A stretch of 64,000 bases of DNA from JBHYDC01 sp051861205 (GTDB lineage Bacteria; Pseudomonadota; Alphaproteobacteria; Rhizobiales; Pleomorphomonadaceae), in contig JBHYDC010000019.1 of assembly GCA_051861205.1 (NCBI GenBank), positions 1-64,000 of the forward strand. The letters are read 5' to 3'. Below, piece after piece: positions 1 to 7,162 of this stretch; position 1 is the stretch's first letter, and each line of letters opens with the position of its first letter. The notes under the pieces were generated by a model. It worked only from the letters and a program-made list of their open reading frames with translations. It was not told where the DNA came from and ran no database searches. The translations under genes were made by a program, and so were the position numbers.

Positions 1-108
1 CCAATCACCGCATCCCTGCGCGTCGATTGACGCTGCCCCCACCCATCACCGCTGACGCAGGGCCGCGACTGTGATAGCCGGAACGCGACGCCTTTGGAGG
101 CCCGCTCT

Positions 109-615
109 ATGTCTGATCCCCGTGAAAGCCTGCCCTACCGCCCCTGCGTCGGCGTCATGCTGATCAACCGCGACGGTCTCGTATTCGTCGGCAACCGGAT
201 CGAGAAGGCCGGCGACGGCGACGATGCTTGGCAGATGCCGCAGGGCGGGATCGACGAGGGAGAGGACGTGCTCGCGGCCGCAAAGCGCGAGCTTTACGAG
301 GAAACCAACGTTCGCTCGGCCGAACTCCTCGCCGAAGCGCCGGAATGGTACAGCTACGACATCCCGGACGACCTTGCCACCGGCCGCTTTCAGCGCAAGT
401 GGCGCGGCCAGACCCAAAAATGGTTCGCCTTCCGCTTCACCGGCGAGGATGCTGAGATCGACATCGTCCATCCTGCCGGCGGCGCTGAAAAGCCGGAATT
501 CCGCGCTTGGTGCTGGGAGCCTATCGACCGCGTGCCCGGCCTGATCGTGCCCTTCAAGCGCGGCGTCTACGACAAGGTCTGCGCCGCCTTCGCCGCGCTG
601 GCGAGGCCGTCGTGA
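109..615 (+). CDS. rppH: RNA pyrophosphohydrolase (Nudix), first of a tandem pair
   Basis: This is a 168-residue cytoplasmic Nudix hydrolase. The RppH family removes pyrophosphate from the 5' triphosphate end of mRNA and so starts decay; some members act on dinucleoside polyphosphates. The Nudix box spans about residues 46-68 (GGIDEGED... then RELYEE), with the catalytic glutamates present and Asn67 in place of the last conserved Gly. The ATG at 109 is chosen over an upstream in-frame TTG at 94 because GGAGG lies 8 bases before it; the TTG falls inside that ribosome site. The stop overlaps the GTG start of the next Nudix gene (GTGA), so the two are translationally coupled. Length fits the family. 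Exact substrate is inferred. Confidence 0.9.
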   Translation: MSDPRESLPYRPCVGVMLINRDGLVFVGNRIEKAGDGDDAWQMPQGGIDEGEDVLAAAKRELYEETNVRSAELLAEAPEWYSYDIPDDLATGRFQRKWRGQTQKWFAFRFTGEDAEIDIVHPAGGAEKPEFRAWCWEPIDRVPGLIVPFKRGVYDKVCAAFAALARPS

Positions 616-1160
616 CCGCCATTCCCGATATTGCCACCCGCGAGCCGCTCACGCCGGATCTGCCCTACCGGCCCAATGTCGGCATCTGCCTCTTCAATGC
701 CGCCGGGCTGGTGTTCGCCGGCCGCGCCATCCGCAACCCGCTCGGCTGGCCCGATCCGGAGGTGTTCGACGAGGGCGCCGATTGGGGCCTGCCGCAGGGC
801 GGCATCGATGCCGGCGAGGATATCGTGGCGGCGGCCCGGCGCGAGCTTTGGGAGGAAACCGGCGTCGTTTCGGTCGATCTTCTCGGCGTGACCGACGACT
901 GGTGGAGCTATGATTTCCCCGCGCGCGGCGCACCCACCCACAAACTCCATCCCTTCCGGGGCCAGCGCCAGCGCTGGGCGGCGTTCCGCTTCACCGGCGA
1001 CGAGCGCGAGATCACGGTGGCGGCCGTCCATACGCACGAGCCGGCCGAATTCCTGGAATGGCGCTGGCGGCCCCTCCAGGATCTGCCGGCCATCGGCGCG
1101 CTGCATCGCCGGGCGGTCTACGCCCGGGTTGTCGAGGCTTTCGCCGGATTCGGCGCCTGA
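612..1160 (+). CDS. Second RppH-like Nudix hydrolase
   Basis: This 182-residue Nudix protein is a diverged paralogue of the gene just upstream. The box spans about residues 63-85 (PQGGIDAGED then RELWEETG) and keeps the final Gly that the first copy lacks. A loop of about ten extra residues (around 42-56, rich in Pro, Asp and Glu) precedes the box. The GTG at 612 overlaps the upstream stop as GTGA; an open frame continues upstream but lies inside the first gene. RNA pyrophosphohydrolase is the likely class, but one copy may prefer another substrate such as diadenosine polyphosphates. The 3' end overlaps the convergent copper ATPase gene by 43 bases. Confidence 0.85.
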   Translation: MTAIPDIATREPLTPDLPYRPNVGICLFNAAGLVFAGRAIRNPLGWPDPEVFDEGADWGLPQGGIDAGEDIVAAARRELWEETGVVSVDLLGVTDDWWSYDFPARGAPTHKLHPFRGQRQRWAAFRFTGDEREITVAAVHTHEPAEFLEWRWRPLQDLPAIGALHRRAVYARVVEAFAGFGA

Positions 1161-3442
1161 ACAGGCCTGCTAGAGGCCTGCCGTTTGGGCGGCCGCCATC
1201 TTGCGAGCAGTCCGGCATTGGTGACGACGGAGACCGAACTCATCGCCATCGCCGCCCCCGCGAAAGCGGGGGTCATAAAGCCGAAGGCCGCGAGCGGTAT
1301 TCCGACAACGTTGAAGATGAAGGCCCAGAACAGGTTCTGCCGGATCTTGGCCGACGTCGCCCTCGCGATATCGAGCGCGGCGGCCACAAGCCTGGGATCG
1401 GGCCGCATCAGTGTGATCCCGGCCGTTTCCATCGCCACATCCGTGCCCGAACCCATCGCGATGCCGATATCGGCGGCCGCGAGCGCGGGTGCATCGTTGA
1501 CCCCGTCGCCGATCATGGCCACGACCTTGCCCGCCTGCCGCAGCCCCTCCACCTCAGCCGCCTTGTCCTGCGGCCGCACCGGCCCCCGCCAGCCGGCAAG
1601 GCCGAGTTCCCCGGCCACGGCCGCCGCCACCGCCGCATTGTCGCCTGTGAGCATCCGGCTGGCGATCCCCCGCTCGTTGAGCATCGCCACCGCCTCAAAC
1701 GCTTCGCCGCGCACCGGATCGGCAAGGCCGAGCACGCCGATGACCCCGACGCCCCGCACCACGAACACCGCCGTTCTCGCCCGCGTTTCCATTGCCGTGT
1801 GATCCGCGCCAAGCTCGCCCGGCTCCAGCCCGAGTTCAGCGAGCAGCGCGGCATTGCCGATCGCGACCCGCTCGCCCGCCACGCTTGCCGTCACCCCCCG
1901 GCCCGTCAACGAACGGAAGTCCGTCGCCGGCGGGATCGCAACGCCGCGCGCTTCGGCCGCCCTCACCATGGCCTTTGCCAGCGGATGTTCGCTCGACCGC
2001 TGCACGGCGGCAGCCAGCGCCAGCACTTCCGGTTCGCTTTCCCCCGCTGCCACCGCCATTTCGGCGAGCGCCGGACGGCCTTCGGTCAGCGTGCCGGTCT
2101 TGTCGAAGATCACGACGTCCACCCGCGCGGCCCGCTCCAAGGTTTCGATATCCTTGATCAGAATACCGGCGCGCGCGCCCGCTCCGGTTCCCGCCACTAG
2201 GGCTGTCGGCGTTGCAAGTCCCAGCGCGCAGGGGCAGGCGATAACGAGAACCGACACGGCCGCCACCAGCGCCTGTTCCAGCGTTCCGCCAAGCATCATC
2301 CAGCCAGCGAAAGCCAGCGCTGCGATGCCGATCACAACCGGCACGAACACGGCGCTGATCCTATCCACCAGCTTCTGCACCGGCGCCTTGCCCGACTGGG
2401 CGTTTTCCACCAGCCGCGTGATCCGCGCCAACGTCGTGTCCTCGCCCGTCGCGGTCACCGCCACGGTCAGCGCACCTTCACCGTTGATGGTGCCCGTCAC
2501 CACCGTATCGCCCGCACCTTTGATCACGGGCAGGCTTTCGCCCGTCACAAGGCTTTCGTCGAGGTGACTGGCGCCTTCGAGCACAAGCCCGTCCACCGGC
2601 ACCCGCTCGCCAGGTCGCACCAGCACGCGGTCGGTGGGGCGCAGCGCCTCCACGGGCACGTCCTCGATACCGCTCGGCGTGATCCGGCTCGCCCGCTCGG
2701 GCCTCAGCGCCATCAGCGCGCGCACCGCCGCCGTGGTGCCCGCCTTGGCGCGCTCCTCCATCAGTTTGCCGAGAAGCACTAGCGTCAGCACGGTGGCCGA
2801 GGCTTCGAAGTAGAGATGGCCGGAAGCATGGTGCCCGGCGGTAAGAACCAGGATCGCCGAATAGGCATAGGCCGCCGTGGTGCCGAGCGAAACCAGCACG
2901 TCCATATTCGCCGACCCGCCCCGCAGTGCGTGCCAGGCGCCCCGGTAGAAGCGCGTTCCCGCCACCCCCTGGACGATCGTGGCGAGCGCGAATTCCACCC
3001 AAGGGCCCATGATATGCCTGCTGCCGAGCATGACCGCGATCATCGACACCGCGAAGGGCAGCGTTAGCGCGGCCGAAACGGCGAACACGGCGCTTGCCCG
3101 CCGGAATGCGGCGCGGCGAGTCACCTCCTCGGCCTCGCGCTGGCGGCGCCGCACAGCCGGATCGGCGGCCCGCGGGCTCGCCTCATAGCCAGCCCGGTCC
3201 ACCGCTTCGATCACGACCTCATCCGGCGTTCCCGGATCAAGCGCCACGTCGGCCCGTTCCAACGCCAGATTGACCGATGCCGTGCGCACGCCCGGCGTCC
3301 GCTTCAGCACGGTTTCGATCCGGCTAGCGCAGGCCGCGCAAGTCATGCCCCTGATGTCGTAGGTGCGGGAAGCCGCGATTGAGGGATCGGAAGCGATGAC
3401 GGCCGGGATCGTTTGGCTCGCGGACATGGGCGCGCTCATCAT
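1118..3442 (-). CDS. copA: Cu(I)-translocating P1B-type ATPase
   Basis: This 774-residue inner-membrane pump exports cytoplasmic Cu(I) at the cost of ATP. A single N-terminal heavy-metal domain carries GMTCAAC (Cys35, Cys38). The membrane metal site is CPC at about 403-405. The phosphorylation loop DKTGTLTEG starts at 447, the SEHP nucleotide motif is near 485, and the GDGVND hinge is at 645-650. In the last helices the Cu(I) signature is FN (710-711, usually YN) and MSS (734-736), which supports copper rather than zinc or cadmium. The start is MM at 3442/3439; Met6 is an alternative. A CueR/HmrR-type operator lies about 90 bases upstream. No cueR/hmrR or copper chaperone gene lies beside it. 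Confidence 0.93.
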   Translation of the reverse strand: MMSAPMSASQTIPAVIASDPSIAASRTYDIRGMTCAACASRIETVLKRTPGVRTASVNLALERADVALDPGTPDEVVIEAVDRAGYEASPRAADPAVRRRQREAEEVTRRAAFRRASAVFAVSAALTLPFAVSMIAVMLGSRHIMGPWVEFALATIVQGVAGTRFYRGAWHALRGGSANMDVLVSLGTTAAYAYSAILVLTAGHHASGHLYFEASATVLTLVLLGKLMEERAKAGTTAAVRALMALRPERASRITPSGIEDVPVEALRPTDRVLVRPGERVPVDGLVLEGASHLDESLVTGESLPVIKGAGDTVVTGTINGEGALTVAVTATGEDTTLARITRLVENAQSGKAPVQKLVDRISAVFVPVVIGIAALAFAGWMMLGGTLEQALVAAVSVLVIACPCALGLATPTALVAGTGAGARAGILIKDIETLERAARVDVVIFDKTGTLTEGRPALAEMAVAAGESEPEVLALAAAVQRSSEHPLAKAMVRAAEARGVAIPPATDFRSLTGRGVTASVAGERVAIGNAALLAELGLEPGELGADHTAMETRARTAVFVVRGVGVIGVLGLADPVRGEAFEAVAMLNERGIASRMLTGDNAAVAAAVAGELGLAGWRGPVRPQDKAAEVEGLRQAGKVVAMIGDGVNDAPALAAADIGIAMGSGTDVAMETAGITLMRPDPRLVAAALDIARATSAKIRQNLFWAFIFNVVGIPLAAFGFMTPAFAGAAMAMSSVSVVTNAGLLARWRPPKRQASSRPVQAPNPAKASTTRA

Positions 3443-3531
3443 CTGGTCGGTGGGCCTATGGTCGGTCGGCGTCTGGTCGGCGCAGAGCGATTGGACGTCC
3501 CGCGTCGCGCTCCACCTTCATACCTGCCTAC

Positions 3532-3552
3532 ACCTTCCCGCCGCTGTAAGGT
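3532..3552 (-). promoter_or_regulatory. CueR/HmrR-type operator and promoter of copA
   Basis: A 21-base imperfect inverted repeat has arms ACCTTAC and GGAAGGT when read on the gene strand. It lies between a -35 element TTGACC (complement of 3550-3555) and a weak -10 TAGGCA (complement of 3525-3530) with a 19-base spacer. An over-long 19-base spacer holding this dyad is the hallmark of MerR-family copper activators (CueR/HmrR), which twist the DNA when they bind Cu(I). The regulator gene is not in the window. The match is by eye. Confidence 0.7.
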
Positions 3553-3611
3553 CAAGCCTTTCGACGGGGCATGACCGGATCGTGATACCGGCGCACGGCG
3601 CGCTTATTCGG

Positions 3612-4412
3612 TCACGGCGTCCACAGCCGGGCGAGATCGAAGCTCGCGACATCGCCCAGCAATTCTACAAAGCCGCGCGCCGCATGGTCGAGCGAAAGCC
3701 GCCCCTTTTCGGCGGTTGCCGCGGCGGCATTGCCCACAGTGCCGGCGGGGTTCAGGTCCTGCGCCTTCCAGCCGTATTGCACCGGGCCATGCACCCGCAG
3801 ATGCTTCATTTCGGCGATCAGATCATGCTGGGTCGAGCGGAAATCGCGGGCGTGTTCCATTGCCACGAGATCGGGCCGCAAGTGCAGCATGATCGAGGTT
3901 TCCACGTCGCCCCCATGGATGCCGTAGACGAATTCCTCGGCGGGGAAAACACCCTCCGGCTGGCCGAAGCGCGCCCATCCGGTCGCGACCGCCAGCATGT
4001 CGTGGCGGATCCGCAATTCGCGCGCCACGATATCCATAATCGGCACATTGCCGCCGTGCGACGTCACGATCACCAGCTTGCGCACACCGGCCCGCGCCAC
4101 CGAATCGCCGATGTCGAGCCAAGCGCGCGTCACCGTGTCCCAGTCCAGCGTCAGCGTTCCGGCCGAGGAGATATGCTCGTTGGACTTGGCGATGGCCTGA
4201 ACCGGCAAAAACGTCGCCTGCACCGCGTCCGGCAGCAGCTCGATCACGCGCCGGATCTGGCCTTCCGCGATGCAGGTATCGGTGTAAACCGGCAGATGCG
4301 GCCCGTGCTGCTCGATGGCGGCCACGGGAAGAACGGCGATCCAGTTCGACGTATCGCTCCCCGCGAACTCGCGGGCCGACATTTCATGCCAATAGCGGCG
4401 GGGCAGGGCCAT
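3612..4412 (-). CDS. Creatininase-family amidohydrolase
   Basis: This 266-residue protein belongs to the creatininase/creatinine amidohydrolase family, metal-dependent hydrolases of cyclic or linear amides. The expected metal ligands are visible: Glu34 and His36 in AAIEQHGPHLP, Asp45 in YTDT, the SHGGN block around 118-122, and IHGGDVETS near 165-173 with its conserved Glu. The physiological substrate is not readable from sequence. The gene lies 86 bases upstream of the 8-oxoguanine deaminase gene on the same strand, so a role in nitrogenous-base or amide breakdown is a reasonable inference. The start is taken as ATG 4412; a GTG directly before it at 4415 is equally placed relative to GGAG. 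Confidence 0.8.
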   Translation of the reverse strand: MALPRRYWHEMSAREFAGSDTSNWIAVLPVAAIEQHGPHLPVYTDTCIAEGQIRRVIELLPDAVQATFLPVQAIAKSNEHISSAGTLTLDWDTVTRAWLDIGDSVARAGVRKLVIVTSHGGNVPIMDIVARELRIRHDMLAVATGWARFGQPEGVFPAEEFVYGIHGGDVETSIMLHLRPDLVAMEHARDFRSTQHDLIAEMKHLRVHGPVQYGWKAQDLNPAGTVGNAAAATAEKGRLSLDHAARGFVELLGDVASFDLARLWTP

Positions 4413-4428
4413 CACTCAACGCTCCGAT

Positions 4429-4444
4429 CGGTTAACGATAACCG
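4429..4444. promoter_or_regulatory. Palindrome upstream of the creatininase gene, possible operator
   Basis: The sequence CGGTTA-ACGA-TAACCG is a perfect 6-base inverted repeat with a 4-base centre, 17 bases before the start codon of the creatininase-family gene. Its form fits a dimeric repressor site (LacI, GntR or IclR style). No regulator gene is adjacent, so the binding protein is unknown. Confidence 0.35.
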
Positions 4445-4498
4445 GTTGTTTCTGTCGCCATGTCCGTCTGCAAGGTCCAGGCTTGCCGGGCTTAAGGC

Positions 4499-5842
4499 TT
4501 ACACCGCTTCCAGGAAAGCCTTGGCCGCGCGCCCGTGTTCATAGCGCAGCCGCGCCACGTCCACACCTACCGGCGCCCCGTCCCTCACCCGCCACTCGCC
4601 CTTCACCATCACCCGGTCGGCGGCATGCGCGCCGCAAAGCACCAGCGCCGCCAGCGGATCGCCGGCACCGGAAAAGCGCAGCTCGTCCAGCATGTAGAAG
4701 GCCATATCGGCCTGCTTGCCCACCGCGATCTTGCCGATGTCCGACCGGCCGAGGCACCGCGCCGATCCCTCGCTCGCCCAGCGGAACACGTCGAAATGCG
4801 TCACCGACGCCGCATCATAGGTCAGCCGGTTGATCATCAGCGCATGGCGCACGCCCTCAATCAGGTTCGAGTTGTCGTTGGACGCCGACCCGTCAACGCC
4901 AAGACCGACCGGCGAGCCCGCCGCCTCCAACTCCTTGGTGCGGCACTGGCCGGAGGCGAGCACCATGTTCGACGTCGGGCAATGACAGACACCGACCCCG
5001 TGGCGGCCAAGCCGGCCCACTTCCTCGTCGTTGAAATGAATGCCGTGTGCCAGCCACACCCGGTCGGTCAGCCAGCCGCAGTCCTCGATATAGTCCACGG
5101 GCGTGCAGTTGAACCGCTCGCGGCAATAGGAGAGCTCGTCGCGCGTTTCCGAAAGATGCGTGTGCAGCCGGCAGTCATGCTTTTCGGCCATCGCCGCTGT
5201 TTCGATCATCAACCGCTTGGTCACGTTGAAGGGCGCGCAAGGGGCAAGCGCCACCTGCAGCATCGAACCTTCCGAGCGGTCGTGATAGCGGCCGAGCACG
5301 CGCTCGCAGTCGGCCAAGATAGTGTCGATGTCCTGCGTTGCACCCGCGACCGCATTGCCGCCGTCCTCGATCGCCATGTTGAGCGATCCGCGAGTCAGCG
5401 TCATGCGGATGCCGACGGCGGTGGCTTCTTCCGCCTGAATGTCCATCGCCGATTCAAGCCCCGGCGGGAACAGATATTGATGGTCCGACACCGTGGTGCA
5501 GCCGGACATCAAAAGCTCGGTCAACGCAAGCCGGCTCGCCAAGCGGAAGTTGTCGGGCCGAACGGTGCGCGCCCAGATCGGAAACAGCGCCTCCAGCCAC
5601 GGAAACAGCTCCTTGTTGATCGCGGCGGGATGCGCCCGCGTCAGCGTCTGGAACATGTGGTGATGCGTGTTCACAAGGCCCGGAATGATCACATGCCGCG
5701 CGGCGTCGAAGGTCTCGTCGACAGGCGCCGACGGCGCCCCGCCTGCCGGCACCAGTTCGGCGATTGTCCCGCCGTCCACCACCACGCCACGCTCCGCGCC
5801 GTCAGCCAGAACGGCGATGGGGTCCTTGATCCAAACTCGCAT
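4499..5842 (-). CDS. 8-oxoguanine deaminase (amidohydrolase superfamily)
   Basis: This 447-residue metal-dependent deaminase is predicted to convert 8-oxoguanine to uric acid and ammonia. Metal and catalytic residues follow the atrazine-chlorohydrolase/TrzN-like branch: NTHHHMF near 58-64 (HxH pair His60/His62), HTHLSE at 227-232, AHGIHF with His266, and GVDGSASNDNS with Asp317, a block typical of 8-oxoguanine deaminases. The ATG at 5842 is used although the frame is open to 5941, because the family begins at the MRVWIKDP beta strand. Its start shares one base with the stop of the upstream Uma2 gene (TGATG), so the two are co-translated. Guanine or s-triazine deamination are less likely alternatives. 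Confidence 0.85.
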   Translation of the reverse strand: MRVWIKDPIAVLADGAERGVVVDGGTIAELVPAGGAPSAPVDETFDAARHVIIPGLVNTHHHMFQTLTRAHPAAINKELFPWLEALFPIWARTVRPDNFRLASRLALTELLMSGCTTVSDHQYLFPPGLESAMDIQAEEATAVGIRMTLTRGSLNMAIEDGGNAVAGATQDIDTILADCERVLGRYHDRSEGSMLQVALAPCAPFNVTKRLMIETAAMAEKHDCRLHTHLSETRDELSYCRERFNCTPVDYIEDCGWLTDRVWLAHGIHFNDEEVGRLGRHGVGVCHCPTSNMVLASGQCRTKELEAAGSPVGLGVDGSASNDNSNLIEGVRHALMINRLTYDAASVTHFDVFRWASEGSARCLGRSDIGKIAVGKQADMAFYMLDELRFSGAGDPLAALVLCGAHAADRVMVKGEWRVRDGAPVGVDVARLRYEHGRAAKAFLEAV

Positions 5843-6396
5843 CAGCTGCTCGATCCATAGAAGTCGCCAAGGGCGAGGGTTAGCCCAAGTGCGGGCATGG
5901 AAATCTCCGTTTCGGGGCCGATCAGTGTGTGTGCCGACCAAGCCCCACCGGTTTCGCGGCGATGATGAATCGCGGCGATCTCATCCGGTTCGATGAGAAG
6001 AATATGAACGATGGAAGGAACGCTCTGATACTCGGCCACCTTCCGGAACAGATCGAAGCTGCGGGTCGACTGGCTCAGCACTTCGACAACCAGCACCGGC
6101 TTGTCCGAATAGAGAAGATCGCCATCCGTCCGCCCGCAATCGACGGTAATGTCTGGGCGCCTCACGTTACCGTTTGGAACTTTGAGGGCCACGGCTTCGG
6201 TGAAGGGTTCGCACGGCCCACCCGCCAGTTTGCGGCCAAGGGCATTCAAGCCGTTGCGAACCGCACGGTCGTGGGTCTTGCGCGCGCCGGTCATGGCTGT
6301 CGCGATGCCGTCGACGAGTTCGTAGCGCTCCTCTTGGCGCGTTGCCCAATCGAGGAAGGTCGCCACGTCCATGCGTTCGATTTTCATCTCCGCCAT
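5842..6396 (-). CDS. Uma2-family (DUF820) restriction-endonuclease-like protein
   Basis: This 184-residue protein has the PD-(D/E)xK-like fold of the Uma2/DUF820 family. Visible features are RYELVDG near 24-30, the putative catalytic Asp82 in RRPDITVD, Glu105 in VVEVLSQST, and Lys119 in DLFRKVAEY. Family members are common in alphaproteobacteria and cyanobacteria, but their biological role is not established. ATG 6396 is preferred over an upstream GTG at 6405 because AGGAG is about 10 bases before it. It sits between the Rid-family gene and the 8-oxoguanine deaminase gene and overlaps the latter by one base; the link to purine metabolism may be only positional. Confidence 0.8.
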   Translation of the reverse strand: MAEMKIERMDVATFLDWATRQEERYELVDGIATAMTGARKTHDRAVRNGLNALGRKLAGGPCEPFTEAVALKVPNGNVRRPDITVDCGRTDGDLLYSDKPVLVVEVLSQSTRSFDLFRKVAEYQSVPSIVHILLIEPDEIAAIHHRRETGGAWSAHTLIGPETEISMPALGLTLALGDFYGSSS

Positions 6397-6433
6397 AGCG
6401 CACACTCTCCTGGCCCGCGGCAGCCCACCCCCA

Positions 6434-6823
6434 TCATGGCACTCTTGCCGCCGTGACTTCCACCTCCACCTTAAACTCCGCCCGTGTGAATCCCGTCACG
6501 ATCACCAGCGTGGAAACCGGCAGCGGGTCCGTCACATAGCGGTCGCGCACGGCCATATAGGCTGGGAAATCCTCCCGCCGGGTCACGAAGCCGGCGATCC
6601 GGACAACGTCGGCGAAGGTCATGCCGGCCTCTGCGAGGATCGCGCGGATCGCCTCGAAACAGATCTCGGCCTGGGCGGTCACGTCGTCCGGTATGGTCTC
6701 GTCGGGGCGGATGCCGAGTTGGCCCGATGTCATCACAAAACGGGCGCCCGGCGGCACTTCGATGCCGTGACTATACCGGCCGAAGGGCGGTCTCACATCG
6801 GGGGACGACAGGGCGCGCGCCAT
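6434..6823 (-). CDS. Rid-family (YjgF/YER057c) protein lacking the catalytic arginine
   Basis: This 129-residue protein has the Rid fold, a trimeric enzyme family that often hydrolyses reactive imines and enamines. The C-terminal half shows the family pattern (IAGFVTRREDFPAYM, then FKVEVEVTAA). At the position of the RidA catalytic arginine (PARS in RidA) this protein has PVST, with Ser104 in place of Arg. It therefore belongs to an Arg-less subgroup, and imine deaminase activity should not be assumed. The ATG at 6823 is chosen over a long upstream open frame, since GGAAAA precedes it and the fold begins there. The gene heads the leftward group with Uma2 and 8-oxoguanine deaminase and diverges from the NMT1-type transporter. 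Confidence 0.85.
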   Translation of the reverse strand: MARALSSPDVRPPFGRYSHGIEVPPGARFVMTSGQLGIRPDETIPDDVTAQAEICFEAIRAILAEAGMTFADVVRIAGFVTRREDFPAYMAVRDRYVTDPLPVSTLVIVTGFTRAEFKVEVEVTAARVP

Positions 6824-7162
6824 GAATTTTCCAATGCAAACGGGTAAACCTATGTTAGGTGCATGCTCAAACAGCGGCAAGCTCAAGGCGTAGCCAAGCA
6901 GCCGTTCCAATTTGCAGCCATCGCCTCTTCTTTAGGCAAGAATTCCGTCGTAGGGTCGTTTTGCCTGCATCGCCTTGCCGGTTCGAGGTGCCGCACTGCA
7001 AAGCGTCGTAGTTTTTCGCGATGGCATGCGTCTTGCGAGCCGTGACCTCCGGGTAGTCCGAGGCGGTCGGTCGCGCCGGTCATCTGGCGGGTAGTCCTGC
7101 AAGGACATGAAGGAGCAAGGGAACGGGCTTGGCCCGCGACCTTTCCAAACGGGGGACGTCAC
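6824..7162. other. Divergent intergenic region between the Rid gene and the NMT1-type operon
   Basis: About 340 bases separate the two divergent genes. No convincing reading frame is seen. The right-hand part (7042-7141) is rich in complementary segments and is listed separately as a candidate structured leader. The ribosome site of the right-hand gene (GGGGGA) lies at about 7152-7157. A clear sigma-70 promoter could not be picked out on either strand. Confidence 0.6.
7042..7141 (+). ncRNA. Candidate structured leader RNA (possible purine-type riboswitch)
   Basis: Upstream of the substrate-binding-protein gene, GGTCGCG (7069-7075) can pair perfectly with CGCGACC (7135-7141), enclosing about 60 bases. 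Inside are small hairpins: GTCC/GGAC (loop TGCAA) and GGGC/GCCC (loop TTG). Just 5' is another hairpin, CCTC/GAGG (7046-7063). The nonamer GGGTAGTCC occurs twice, at 7051-7059 and 7089-7097. The 3' arm ends about 10 bases before the ribosome site, a place suited to translational control. It is established that the NMT1 RNA motif, a xanthine riboswitch, sits upstream of NMT1-domain transporters in related bacteria. I could not match its consensus from memory, so the identity is a hypothesis. Confidence 0.3.

Noticed and set aside
46..471. Long minus-strand open frame opposite the first Nudix gene
   Set aside because: It is a mirror of the plus-strand coding frame in GC-rich DNA; the plus frame has a full Nudix box and a good ribosome site.
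1058..2200. Plus-strand 380-codon open frame over the copper ATPase
   Set aside because: Composition is Arg/His/Pro-rich with no family motifs, while the minus strand encodes all P1B ATPase motifs in order.
3440..3485. Short GGTCGG/TGGTCGG repeats before copA
   Set aside because: Only a few imperfect copies with irregular spacing; most likely simple-sequence noise between the start codon and the promoter.
4535..5860. Plus-strand 441-codon open frame opposite 8-oxoguanine deaminase
   Set aside because: Arg/His/Ala-rich shadow; the minus-strand enzyme shows all metal ligands.
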